A DNA stretch of 64,000 nucleotides from Marinosulfonomonas sp. (lineage in GTDB: Bacteria; Pseudomonadota; Alphaproteobacteria; Rhodobacterales; Rhodobacteraceae): NCBI GenBank assembly GCA_026984915.1, contig JALSRG010000007.1, positions 1 through 64,000 of the forward strand, given 5' to 3'. The notes under the pieces were generated by a model that searched no databases, was not told where the DNA came from, and saw nothing but the letters and a program-made list of their open reading frames with translations. The translations under genes and the position numbers were made by a program. The stretch's first letter is position 1; each line of letters starts with the position of its first letter. This document shows, in pieces, positions 25,167 through 33,459 of the stretch.

Positions 25167-26972
25167 ATGGAAATGAAATCTCTCAAAACATGGCCTGAAT
25201 CTGCCGCCAACCTGATCGCTGTTGCGGCAGGGCGCGCACCGGCCGATACCGTTATTCGCGGCGGGAAATGGGTGAATGTCCAGTCCCGCGAAATCCTTGA
25301 AAACCATGACATCGCCATCGTCGACGGGCGGTTCGCCTATTGCGGGCCGGATGCGTCGCATTGCATTGGCGAGGGCACAAAGGTGATCGAAGCCGAAGGG
25401 CGTTACATCATCCCCGGTCTGTGTGATGCGCATATGCACATCGAATCCGGCATGCTGACCCCTGCCGAATTCGCCCGCGCCGTCATCCCGCACGGCACCA
25501 CGTCGATGTTCACCGACCCGCATGAAATCGCCAATGTTCTGGGCCTGCGCGGCGTGCGCCTGATGCATGATGAGGCCCTGCTGCAACCGATCAACATCTT
25601 CACCCAGATGCCCAGTTGCGCCCCCTCGGCGCCGGGTCTGGAAACCACCGGCTATGAAATCACCCCCGAAGATGTGGCCGAGGCCATGACATGGCCCGGC
25701 ATCATCGGCCTTGGCGAAATGATGAACTTCCCCGGTGTGATCAACGCCGATCCGAAAATGCTGGCCGAAATCGCCGCCACCCAGAACGCCGGTAAAACCG
25801 TGGGGGGGCATTACGCCAGCCCCGACCTTGGCCCCGCCTTCCACGCCTATGTCGCCGGCGGTCCGGCGGACGAACACGAAGGCGTTTGCGAAGCCGACGC
25901 CATCGCGCGGGTGCGTCAGGGGATGCGCTCTATGATGCGGCTGGGGTCGGCATGGTATGACGTGGAAACACAGATCACCGCCGTGACCGAAAAGGGTCTG
26001 GACCCGCGCAACTTTATCCTCTGCACCGACGACAGCCATTCCGGCACGCTGGTCAATGACGGCCATATGAACCGCGTGGTGCGCCATGCGATTGACTGTG
26101 GCTGTGACCCTTTGATCGCGCTGCAAATGGCCACCATCAACACCGCCACCCATTTCGGGCTGGAACGCGAACTGGGGTCGATTTCACCGGGCCGGCGTGC
26201 CGATCTGATCCTGACCTCGGATCTGAAAACCCTGCCGATCGAAACCGTGATCGCCCGTGGGGTGATCGTGGCCGAGGCGGGAGAAATCAAGGTTGATTGC
26301 CCGCATCTGGACTGGCCCGAGGATGCCCGCGGCACCGTGCATCTGGGCAAACATCTGCAAGCGGCGGATTTCGAGATCAAGGCGCCCGAAGGGGCGAATG
26401 CCGTCACCGCCAAGGTAATTGGCGTGGTCGAAAACCAGGCCCCGACCAAGGCCCTGACGGCCGAACTGGATGTGCAGGACGGGCTGGTTCTGTGCGACGA
26501 GGCAAACGATGTCTGCCAGATCGCGCTGGTCGAGCGCCACCGCGCCACGGGGGATGTGGTAAACGGCTTTGTCTCGGGTTTTGGCTACAAGGGGCGGATG
26601 GCGATGGCCAGTTCCGTTGCCCATGACAGCCACCACATGATCGTTGTCGGCACATCGCGCGAGGACATGGCGCTGGCGGCCAACCGTCTGGGCGAGGTCG
26701 GCGGCGGGATTACCGTCTGGCAGGACGGGCGCGAACTGGCGCTGGTGCAACTGCCCATCGCCGGCCTGATGTCCGATGCCCCTGCCGTCGAGGTTGCCGC
26801 CGCCGCCCAGAAAATGGTCGAGGCCATGGCCGCCTGCGGCTGCACCGTGAACAACGCCTATATGCAACATTCGCTTCTGGCCCTTGTGGTGATCCCCGAA
26901 TTGCGGATTTCCGACCTTGGGCTGGTGGATGTCACCAAATTCGAACTGACCGGCCTGTTTGAGGAAATTTGA
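25167..26972 (+). CDS. ade: Adenine deaminase
   Basis: Deaminates adenine to hypoxanthine. Amidohydrolase fold with the metal-binding HxH motif in CDAHMHIESGM (near residue 90), FTDPHEIANV, and the C-terminal domain with NAYMQHSLLALVVIPELRISDLG. The 601 residues match the family. The start may be ATG 25167 or 25173. Codons are visibly richer in C at the third position than in neighbouring genes. The stop overlaps the amn start (TGATG), pairing it with the enzyme that makes its substrate. Confidence 0.95.
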   Translation: MEMKSLKTWPESAANLIAVAAGRAPADTVIRGGKWVNVQSREILENHDIAIVDGRFAYCGPDASHCIGEGTKVIEAEGRYIIPGLCDAHMHIESGMLTPAEFARAVIPHGTTSMFTDPHEIANVLGLRGVRLMHDEALLQPINIFTQMPSCAPSAPGLETTGYEITPEDVAEAMTWPGIIGLGEMMNFPGVINADPKMLAEIAATQNAGKTVGGHYASPDLGPAFHAYVAGGPADEHEGVCEADAIARVRQGMRSMMRLGSAWYDVETQITAVTEKGLDPRNFILCTDDSHSGTLVNDGHMNRVVRHAIDCGCDPLIALQMATINTATHFGLERELGSISPGRRADLILTSDLKTLPIETVIARGVIVAEAGEIKVDCPHLDWPEDARGTVHLGKHLQAADFEIKAPEGANAVTAKVIGVVENQAPTKALTAELDVQDGLVLCDEANDVCQIALVERHRATGDVVNGFVSGFGYKGRMAMASSVAHDSHHMIVVGTSREDMALAANRLGEVGGGITVWQDGRELALVQLPIAGLMSDAPAVEVAAAAQKMVEAMAACGCTVNNAYMQHSLLALVVIPELRISDLGLVDVTKFELTGLFEEI

Positions 26973-28456
26973 TGAACCCACATGACCAGAACACCCCAAC
27001 CTTGACCCCGCCTCTTGTGCCAGCCCAGAGCTATGACGACCCCAAAGCGGCTGTTGACCGGCTATGCGAACTATACGAAGAGGCCGTGCGTTTCCTGTGC
27101 AAGCATTTCAGCAACATAGGAAACGGCCCGCCGCCGGAAACCCGCTTTCGGGCCTATTACCCTGAAATCCGGCTGACCACGACCAGTTACGGGCGTTCTG
27201 ATAACCGACTGGCCTTTGGCTATGTGGCCAACCCCGGCACTTATGCAACAACCGTCACACGCCCAGACCTGTTCCGGCACTATCTTGAGCAACAGATCGG
27301 ACTGGTGATGAAAAATCACGGCACTGCGGTCAGTATCGGACAATCAGACACGCCCATGCCGGTGCATTTCGCAGTGGCAAACGAATCTGACGTGACGATC
27401 CCGCAGGAAGGCGCCCTGAGCTTTCAGTTGCGCGATGTGTTTGATGTGCCTGATCTGGCAACAACCAATGACGATATCGTCAATGGGTTTGGGTTCAAGT
27501 ACAGCGACGGCGCTGGCCCACTGGCGCCCTTTACCGCCCAACGTGTGGATTATTCGCTGGCGCGATTGTCCCACTACACGGCAACCCGGCCCGAACATTT
27601 TCAGAACCATGTTCTGTTTACCAACTACCAGTTCTATGTCGGCGAATTTGAAGCCTACGCACGCAGGATGCTCGCCGATCCAAAGAGTGGCTATACAAGC
27701 TTTGTCGGCCCGAACAACACCGAGATTTTTGAAGCCGATGCGCCAATGCCGACGCCGGCAAAGCTTCCGCAAATGCCGACCTATCACCTGAAGCGTGACG
27801 GTCAGGCCGGCATTACACTGGTCAATATCGGGGTCGGTCCTTCGAATGCCAAAACCGCAACCGATCATATTGCAGTGCTGCGCCCCCATGCCTGGCTGAT
27901 GGTGGGGCATTGTGCGGGCCTTCGCAATTCTCAGAGCCTTGGCGATTTCGTTTTGGCCCATGCCTACCTGCGTGAAGATCACGTGCTGGATGATGATTTG
28001 CCCGTCTGGGTCCCGATCCCGGCCCTTGCCGAAATACAGGTGGCCCTGGAGCAAGCGGTAGAGGATGTGACCAAGCTTGAAGGCTATGAATTAAAGCGGC
28101 TGATGCGAACCGGCACGGTTGCCTCTCTTGACAACCGCAACTGGGAGCTGCGCGACACGGCCGGGCCAGTACGGCGCCTGAGCCAGAGCCGCGCCATTGC
28201 ACTGGATATGGAAAGCGCGACAATTGCTGCAAACGGTTTCCGGTTTCGCGTTCCCTATGGCACATTGCTTTGCGTGTCCGACAAGCCCCTGCATGGCGAA
28301 CTGAAACTTCCGGGAATGGCCTCGGATTTTTATAATTCACAAGTTTTGCGACACCTGCTGATTGGAATACGCGCAATGGAGTCACTCCGCGAAATGCCGC
28401 TCGAACGTATCCATTCACGTAAATTGCGCAGCTTTGAAGAGACAGCATTCCTGTAG
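26972..28456 (+). CDS. amn: AMP nucleosidase
   Basis: Hydrolyses AMP to adenine and ribose 5-phosphate. The 494-residue protein has an N-terminal AMP-nucleosidase domain and a C-terminal phosphorylase-like domain, with NIGVGPSNAKTATDHIAVLRPHAWLMVGHC as the clear family block (residues about 285-315) and DMESATIAANGFRFRVPYGTLLCVSDKPLHGE near 410-440. Start ATG at 26972 shares an A with the ade stop. Together the pair channels AMP to adenine to hypoxanthine. Confidence 0.95.
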   Translation: MNPHDQNTPTLTPPLVPAQSYDDPKAAVDRLCELYEEAVRFLCKHFSNIGNGPPPETRFRAYYPEIRLTTTSYGRSDNRLAFGYVANPGTYATTVTRPDLFRHYLEQQIGLVMKNHGTAVSIGQSDTPMPVHFAVANESDVTIPQEGALSFQLRDVFDVPDLATTNDDIVNGFGFKYSDGAGPLAPFTAQRVDYSLARLSHYTATRPEHFQNHVLFTNYQFYVGEFEAYARRMLADPKSGYTSFVGPNNTEIFEADAPMPTPAKLPQMPTYHLKRDGQAGITLVNIGVGPSNAKTATDHIAVLRPHAWLMVGHCAGLRNSQSLGDFVLAHAYLREDHVLDDDLPVWVPIPALAEIQVALEQAVEDVTKLEGYELKRLMRTGTVASLDNRNWELRDTAGPVRRLSQSRAIALDMESATIAANGFRFRVPYGTLLCVSDKPLHGELKLPGMASDFYNSQVLRHLLIGIRAMESLREMPLERIHSRKLRSFEETAFL

Positions 28457-28481
28457 CGCGTGGAAAAAAGCCAAAAAAGTG

Positions 28482-28503
28482 GGGAAAAAGCGTTGTTTTT
28501 CCC
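28482..28503 (+). terminator. Possible terminator after amn
   Basis: GGGAAAAA (28482-28489) pairs with TTTTTCCC (28496-28503) across a 6-nt loop. No T run follows the stem other than the one inside it, so termination efficiency is uncertain. Confidence 0.45.
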
Positions 28504-28587
28504 TACTAAACGTTGTGCTAACCCCCAATATCCAGTTTAATGCCGCCAATGAGACCCAACAACGGGACCATACTGAGGAGACATACA

Positions 28588-28875
28588 ATGGCAAAACCGA
28601 TGACCAAGACCCAACTGGTGGCCGCACTGGCCGAAGAAATGGGCACAGACAAAAAATCGGCCGCAGGGGCGCTGGATGCGATCATTGCAATCATCACCCG
28701 CGAGGTTTCCGCTGGCGGAGCTGTGACCCTACCGGGTGTTGGCAAGATCTATTGCCGCGAACGCCCCGAACGCATGGTCCGCAACCCGGCGACTGGCGAG
28801 CAGATCAAGAAAGATGCTGACAAAGTGGTCAAGATGACAATCGCCAAGGCTCTGAAAGACAGCGTAAACGGCTAA
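28588..28875 (+). CDS. HU-family nucleoid DNA-binding protein
   Basis: A 95-residue HU/IHF-fold protein: MAKPMTKTQLVAALAEEMG at the start, then GVGKIYCRERPERMVRNPATGE as the DNA-binding arm, ending with a Lys-rich helix. It bends and compacts DNA. A GAGGAG ribosome site at 28575-28580 fixes the ATG at 28588; the open frame to 28540 is leader. The arm sequence diverges from typical HUbeta (KVRERAARTGRNPQTGE), as in several roseobacter paralogues. It is monocistronic, followed by a terminator. Confidence 0.92.
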   Translation: MAKPMTKTQLVAALAEEMGTDKKSAAGALDAIIAIITREVSAGGAVTLPGVGKIYCRERPERMVRNPATGEQIKKDADKVVKMTIAKALKDSVNG

Positions 28876-28910
28876 ATTCAGCGCACTTGCACAGATAAAT
28901 AATACCGATA

Positions 28911-28936
28911 GGGTCGCCCGATGTGGCGACCCTTTT
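28911..28936 (+). terminator. Intrinsic terminator after HU gene
   Basis: GGGTCGCC (28911-28918) pairs perfectly with GGCGACCC (28925-28932) and is followed by TTTT. Confidence 0.9.
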
Positions 28937-28951
28937 CGTTTGGGAACAGAA

Positions 28952-29821
28952 ATGGACATCCGCGCAATTTTCATGGGGCTGAGCTTTGCCTTTATCTGGT
29001 CGTCAGCTTTCAGTTCGGCCCGGATCATCGTATCCGAGGCACCACCTTTGGCCTCACTTTCATTGCGGTTTCTCATTTCGGGCATTCTGGCGGTTATCCT
29101 TGCACGAATGATGGGGCAGTCGTGGCACCTGACCCGCGACCAGTGGCGCGCGACCTTCATTTTCGGCCTGTGCCAGAACGCGCTGTATCTGGGGTTGTTC
29201 TTTGTCGCCATGCAAACAATTGAGGCCTCACTGGCCTCGATCATCGCATCGGTCATGCCGTTGATGGTGGCCTTTGCAGGCTGGGCCTTTATGGGCGACA
29301 GGCTGCGCCCACTTGCTGTGGCCGGGCTGATTGCCGGTATGATTGGTGTCGTGATTATCATGGGATCCCGGTTTAACGGTGGCGTTGACCTCTTCGGCAT
29401 CGTCTTGTGTGTGGTCGGCACCGTGGCACTGAGCATTGCAACGCTTTCCATGCGGGGGGCCTCAAGCGGTGGCAATCTGATGATGATCGTTGGCTTGCAG
29501 ATGTTTGTCGGGGCGGCAGTGCTGGCTTTGGTCTCGTTGATGCTGGAAAGGATCGAAGTGCATTTCACATGGCCGCTGGTACTGGCCTTTGCCTATACAA
29601 CCCTGGCACCCGGCGTGCTGGCCACATGGATCTGGTTTGCACTTGTGGCCCGGATCGGGCCAATGCGGGCCGCCACATTTCATTTCCTCAATCCGTTTTT
29701 CGGCGTTGCGATTGCCTCAGCCCTGCTGGGTGAAAAGCTGGGCGCGGCGGATATTGCCGGTGTCGCCATCATCGCGGGCGGGATTCTTGCTGTGCAATTG
29801 TCCAGGCAGACCCAGCGTTAA
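28952..29821 (+). CDS. EamA/DMT-family membrane transporter
   Basis: A 289-residue protein with ten predicted membrane helices in two EamA repeats (residues about 5-140 and 150-288). Family features include the WSSAFSSAR start of repeat 1 and LNPFFGVAIASALLGEKLGAADIAG near the end. Likely a metabolite or drug exporter; the substrate cannot be told. The start ATG at 28952 follows AACAGAA, a weak ribosome site, just after the HU terminator. Confidence 0.88.
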   Translation: MDIRAIFMGLSFAFIWSSAFSSARIIVSEAPPLASLSLRFLISGILAVILARMMGQSWHLTRDQWRATFIFGLCQNALYLGLFFVAMQTIEASLASIIASVMPLMVAFAGWAFMGDRLRPLAVAGLIAGMIGVVIIMGSRFNGGVDLFGIVLCVVGTVALSIATLSMRGASSGGNLMMIVGLQMFVGAAVLALVSLMLERIEVHFTWPLVLAFAYTTLAPGVLATWIWFALVARIGPMRAATFHFLNPFFGVAIASALLGEKLGAADIAGVAIIAGGILAVQLSRQTQR

Positions 29822-29889
29822 CGTCACTGTGAACAACTGTAACTGCGTATTCAGGTGACAAGGTGGATGAATTTTGGCACCTAGACGCC

Positions 29890-30603
29890 ATGGAACTGTT
29901 GTTTGGATATGGCGCAGGGGTGCTGACCCTCATCAACCCTTGTGTACTACCGGTATTGCCGATCGTACTGGCCACCGCATTGCAGGCCAGCCGCTATGGG
30001 CCTCTGGCTGTCGCGGCCGGGATGAGCCTGTCATTTGTGCTGCTGGGCGTGGGTGTTGCCGCGCTTGGGCGCAGTTTTGGCATAACCGGCGAAACGATCA
30101 CACGCGTTGCGGCCTTGCTGATGATCGGCTTTGGTCTGATCATGCTGGTGCCACGGCTGAATAGCGTTTTCGCCACGGCAACCGGTAGTTTTGCGGGACG
30201 GGCCGACAGCGAACTTGATTCGGTGGACCGCTCGACCCTGCGCGGGCAGTTTCTGGGTGGTCTGCTTTTGGGGGCGGTGTGGAGCCCCTGTGTTGGCCCC
30301 ACACTGGGTGGCGCGATTTCACTGGCAAGCCAGGGGGCAAGCCTGCTCTGGGCCGGTGCCATCATGGTTGCCTTTGCCGCCGGGGTCTCAACCATCATTC
30401 TGGCCCTGGGCTATGGGGCGCGATCTGCCCTGCAGCGGCGTCAGGCGCTGATGCGCCGTATTGCGGCCCGCTCCAAACCCATTGTCGGCATTGCCTTTGT
30501 CGCCGTCGGGTTGATGCTGTTTTTCAACTGGCAAGCCTATATCGAAGGCTGGGTGCTTGATCATCTGCCCGACTGGCTTGTCGATTTTTCTGTTTCGATC
30601 TGA
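29890..30603 (+). CDS. ccdA: CcdA-type thiol-disulfide membrane protein
   Basis: Carries reducing equivalents from cytoplasmic thioredoxin across the inner membrane. About six helices with the two redox cysteines in the canonical contexts: LINPCVLPVLP near residue 19 and WSPCVGPTLGG near residue 130. The ATG at 29890 gives 237 residues; a GTG at 29863 would add nine. It is followed 15 bp later by an exported thioredoxin, its probable electron acceptor, so this pair may maintain periplasmic thiols or cytochrome c maturation. Confidence 0.9.
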   Translation: MELLFGYGAGVLTLINPCVLPVLPIVLATALQASRYGPLAVAAGMSLSFVLLGVGVAALGRSFGITGETITRVAALLMIGFGLIMLVPRLNSVFATATGSFAGRADSELDSVDRSTLRGQFLGGLLLGAVWSPCVGPTLGGAISLASQGASLLWAGAIMVAFAAGVSTIILALGYGARSALQRRQALMRRIAARSKPIVGIAFVAVGLMLFFNWQAYIEGWVLDHLPDWLVDFSVSI

Positions 30604-30618
30604 CCTGAGGAGGTTCAA

Positions 30619-31041
30619 ATGAAAAGACGTGAATTCTTCGCCCTTGCGGGTGCCACCATGTTGCTCCCCAAGACGGCACTTGCCCAGAATGTGCCCGAAA
30701 TGCTGGTTTATGACGAAGGTTTGGTCGCCGAGCATCTTGCAAAAGGAGAGACTGTTTTTGTCGACTTTTATGCAGACTGGTGTGGAACCTGCCGGGCACA
30801 GGACCGGGTGATAAACAAGTTGCGAGCCGCCAACCCATCCTATGACAAGGCAATGACATTCATCAAACTGGATTGGGATCTGTTCGGTGATGGCGATCTG
30901 TCAAAATCCCTGAACATTCCGCGCCGCTCGACATTGGTGGTGCTGAAAGGTGACAAGGAAATCGGGCGCGTTGTCGCCGGGACAAGCAAAGCTCAGATAA
31001 AAGAGCTGCTTGATGCGGGCATGGCTGCCGCAGCTTCGTAG
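30619..31041 (+). CDS. Exported thioredoxin-fold protein
   Basis: A 140-residue protein with a twin-arginine-like signal (KRREFFALAG, then a hydrophobic run ending ALAQ at residue 23) and a thioredoxin domain with the redox motif WCGTC in VDFYADWCGTCRAQD. The trans-Pro region is IPRRSTLVVLKG. It probably reduces periplasmic disulfides with electrons from the adjacent CcdA. GAGGAGG sits just upstream of the ATG. Confidence 0.9.
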   Translation: MKRREFFALAGATMLLPKTALAQNVPEMLVYDEGLVAEHLAKGETVFVDFYADWCGTCRAQDRVINKLRAANPSYDKAMTFIKLDWDLFGDGDLSKSLNIPRRSTLVVLKGDKEIGRVVAGTSKAQIKELLDAGMAAAAS

Positions 31042-31081
31042 GTTTTTCGGTTTGAGGGCAGAGTCCAGCCTACCCTGATTC

Positions 31082-31098
31082 TCTAGGGCGTAGACCTA
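31082..31098. repeat. 17-nt repeat, copy 2, between convergent genes
   Basis: An exact copy of the 17-mer at 24185-24201, again lying between two convergent genes (thioredoxin and aroC). The outer flanks differ from copy 1. Confidence 0.6.
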
Positions 31099-31138
31099 TA
31101 AATCCTGCACCACTGGCAACTGTGCCTGAAGGGTGCGG

Positions 31139-32239
31139 TCAACCAATCCGCCCACCGGCATCCCCGACCTGCCCCCGGTGCAGCAACAAATGGTCCAGCA
31201 GCACGCAGGCCATCATCGCCTCGCCCACCGGTACGGCGCGGATGCCGACGCAGGGGTCGTGGCGGCCCTTGGTGATGATCTCGGTATCCTCGCCGGATTT
31301 GGTGATCGTCTTGCGCGGGGTCAGGATCGACGAGGTGGGTTTCACGGCAAAGCGCACCACCACGTCTTGCCCTGTGGAAATGCCGCCCAGAATTCCACCC
31401 GCGTGGTTAGAGCTGAAAACCGGCCCGTCCGGCCCCATGCTGATCTCGTCGGCGTTTTCCTCGCCGGTCAGAACGGCGGCCCCCATGCCTTCGCCGATCT
31501 CGACGCCCTTGACGGCATTGATCGACATCATCGCGGCGGCCAGATCGGTATCGAGCTTGCCATAAACCGGCGCGCCCAGACCGGCGGGCAGGCCGCGGGC
31601 GACCACCTCGACCACCGCGCCAACCGAACTGCCGGATTTGCGCAAGCCGTCCAGATAGGTGGCCCATTCCCTGGCCGCGACAGCATCCGGCACCCAGAAC
31701 GGGTTGCGCGAAACCTCGTCCAGATCAAACCGCGTCCGGTCAATCGCCAATGGTCCCATTTGCACCATATAGCCGATGATTTGTACGTTTGGTGCCAAAA
31801 CCGCCAGTGCGGCCCGCGCCAATCCGCCCGCCGCCACCCGCGCCGCCGTTTCCCGCGCCGAGGACCGCCCGCCACCGCGCGGGTCACGGATGCCGTATTT
31901 CTGCCAATAGGTAATATCGGCGTGGCCGGGGCGGAATTTTTCGGCAATATCGCTGTAATCCTTGGACCGCTGATCGGTATTTTCGATCATCAACTGCACC
32001 GGCGTGCCTGTGGTTCTGCCCTCAAACACCCCCGACAGGATACGCACCTGATCCGGTTCGCGCCGCTGGGTGGTATATTTGTTCTGCCCCGGTTTGCGCA
32101 TGTCCATCCAGTGCTGCAACATCGCCTCATCCACCGGCACATTCGGCGGGCAGCCGTCCACCGTCGCCCCCAGCGCGGGGCCGTGGCTTTCACCCCATGT
32201 GGTGACGCGGAACATATGACCGAAGGTATTGAAAGACAT
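31139..32239 (-). CDS. aroC: Chorismate synthase
   Basis: FMN-dependent last step of the shikimate trunk: 5-enolpyruvylshikimate 3-phosphate to chorismate. Family signatures seen: [18 protein letters not shown] at the N-terminus, [31 protein letters not shown] and the C-terminal [17 protein letters not shown]. The ATG at 32239, preceded by AAAGGAG, gives the standard 366 residues; the open frame to 32317 is leader. Codons are strongly C/G-ending. Confidence 0.96.
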   Translation of the reverse strand: MSFNTFGHMFRVTTWGESHGPALGATVDGCPPNVPVDEAMLQHWMDMRKPGQNKYTTQRREPDQVRILSGVFEGRTTGTPVQLMIENTDQRSKDYSDIAEKFRPGHADITYWQKYGIRDPRGGGRSSARETAARVAAGGLARAALAVLAPNVQIIGYMVQMGPLAIDRTRFDLDEVSRNPFWVPDAVAAREWATYLDGLRKSGSSVGAVVEVVARGLPAGLGAPVYGKLDTDLAAAMMSINAVKGVEIGEGMGAAVLTGEENADEISMGPDGPVFSSNHAGGILGGISTGQDVVVRFAVKPTSSILTPRKTITKSGEDTEIITKGRHDPCVGIRAVPVGEAMMACVLLDHLLLHRGQVGDAGGRIG

Positions 32240-32311
32240 CTGATGGCTCCTTTGCCTTATCGGTCTAACGACGGGAAGGGCTGGTCTCAAGAGGTTTTGG
32301 CTTGTCATAAG

Positions 32312-32337
32312 CAACACCGGCGCCTAATAACGGTGTT
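32312..32337. promoter_or_regulatory. Hairpin just upstream of the TPP aptamer
   Basis: AACACCG (32312-32318) pairs with CGGTGTT (32331-32337) across a 12-nt loop. It sits between the aroC and thiB transcription units and may lie in the thi leader or mark a promoter. Role unknown. Confidence 0.35.
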
Positions 32338-32420
32338 ACCTCGGGGTGCTTACCAAAGCTGAGATGCAATCACGCGAACCCGTTGAACCTGAACCGGTTA
32401 AGACCGGCGGAGGGAAGGTA
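32337..32420 (+). promoter_or_regulatory. TPP (thiamine pyrophosphate) riboswitch
   Basis: Shows the THI-element order: CTCGGGGTGCT (from 32340), GCTGAGATG (about 32358-32366), ACCCGTTGAACCTGA (about 32378-32392), and CCGGTTAAGACCGGCGGAGGGAA near the 3' side. TACCT (32337-32341) and AGGTA (32416-32420) form P1. It controls thiBPQ, expected to repress it when TPP is plentiful. Confidence 0.96.
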
Positions 32421-32426
32421 CGGAAA

Positions 32427-32463
32427 TTCTCCACCTTTACCCCGCCCGTCGCGAAGTGGAGAA
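32427..32463 (+). promoter_or_regulatory. Ribosome-site-sequestering hairpin of the TPP riboswitch
   Basis: TTCTCCAC (32427-32434) is perfectly complementary to GTGGAGAA (32456-32463), which contains the Shine-Dalgarno GGAG seven bases before the thiB ATG. The stem is 8 bp with a 21-nt loop. This fits translational control as the expression platform. Confidence 0.7.
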
Positions 32464-32469
32464 CACGAA

Positions 32470-33459
32470 ATGAAAATATCCATATTTGCCGCGGGAATGA
32501 GTGTTGTTGCATCCATGGCAACGGCTCAGACCCCTGTGTTGACTGTCTATACCTACGACAGTTTTGTTTCCGACTGGGGCCCCGGTCCCGCTGTTGAAAA
32601 AGCATTTGAGGCAACATGTGACTGCGACCTGCAATTTGTGGGCACGGGTGATGGCGCTGCCCTTCTGGCGCGCCTGCGGCTGGAAGGCCCGCGCGGCCCG
32701 GCCGATATAGCGCTTGGCCTGGATACCAATCAAACCGCCGCTGCGGCTGAAACAGGCCTGTTTGCCCCACTTTCACAGCCACGCCCAGCGCTGGATTTGC
32801 CGGTTGACTGGAATGATCCGTTGTTTCAGCCTTTTGACTGGGGCTATTTTGCATTTGTCTATGACCGCACAAAACTGACCAACCCGCCAGCCAATTTTCG
32901 CGAACTGGCTGACAGCAACCTGAAGATCATCATCGAAGATCCCAGATCATCGACGCCCGGCCTCGGGTTGCTCTTGTGGGTAAAGAAAGCCTATGGCGAT
33001 GATGCCTCCTCGATCTGGAGCGGGTTGGCAGATAACATTGTGACTGTCACAAAAGGCTGGTCCGAGGCCTACGGGCTCTTTCTGGAGGGCGAAGCCGATA
33101 TGGTGCTGTCATACTCCACCTCTCCGGCCTATCATCTGATCGCCGAGCAGGACGACAGCAAAGCAGCGGCGCGATTTGACGAAGGCCACTACATGCAGAT
33201 CGAGGTGGCAGGGAAACTGGCGTCATCGGATGTTCCGGAGCTTGCGGATCAGTTTCTGGCTTTCATGGCTTCGGACGCATTCCAGAATCTCATTCCCACC
33301 ACCAACTGGATGTATCCTGCCAAGCTGCCCGCCGACGGGCTTCCGGATGGTTTTTCTACCCTGATCAAGCCCGAAACCGCATTGATCTACTCACCGGAAC
33401 AGGCCGCAGCCATACGTAACAAAGCCCTGAGCGAATGGCAAAACGCGCTCTCGGAATAA
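32470..33459 (+). CDS. thiB: Thiamine ABC transporter, substrate-binding protein
   Basis: Periplasmic binder of thiamine or TPP. A signal peptide (about residues 1-18, MKISIFAAGMSVVASMA) is followed by LTVYTYDSFVSDWGPGP, the typical ThiB start. IIEDPRSSTPGLGLLLW and the LSYSTSPAYH block are also family marks. The ATG at 32470 gives 329 residues. The last 25 bp overlap thiP. Confidence 0.95.
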   Translation: MKISIFAAGMSVVASMATAQTPVLTVYTYDSFVSDWGPGPAVEKAFEATCDCDLQFVGTGDGAALLARLRLEGPRGPADIALGLDTNQTAAAAETGLFAPLSQPRPALDLPVDWNDPLFQPFDWGYFAFVYDRTKLTNPPANFRELADSNLKIIIEDPRSSTPGLGLLLWVKKAYGDDASSIWSGLADNIVTVTKGWSEAYGLFLEGEADMVLSYSTSPAYHLIAEQDDSKAAARFDEGHYMQIEVAGKLASSDVPELADQFLAFMASDAFQNLIPTTNWMYPAKLPADGLPDGFSTLIKPETALIYSPEQAAAIRNKALSEWQNALSE

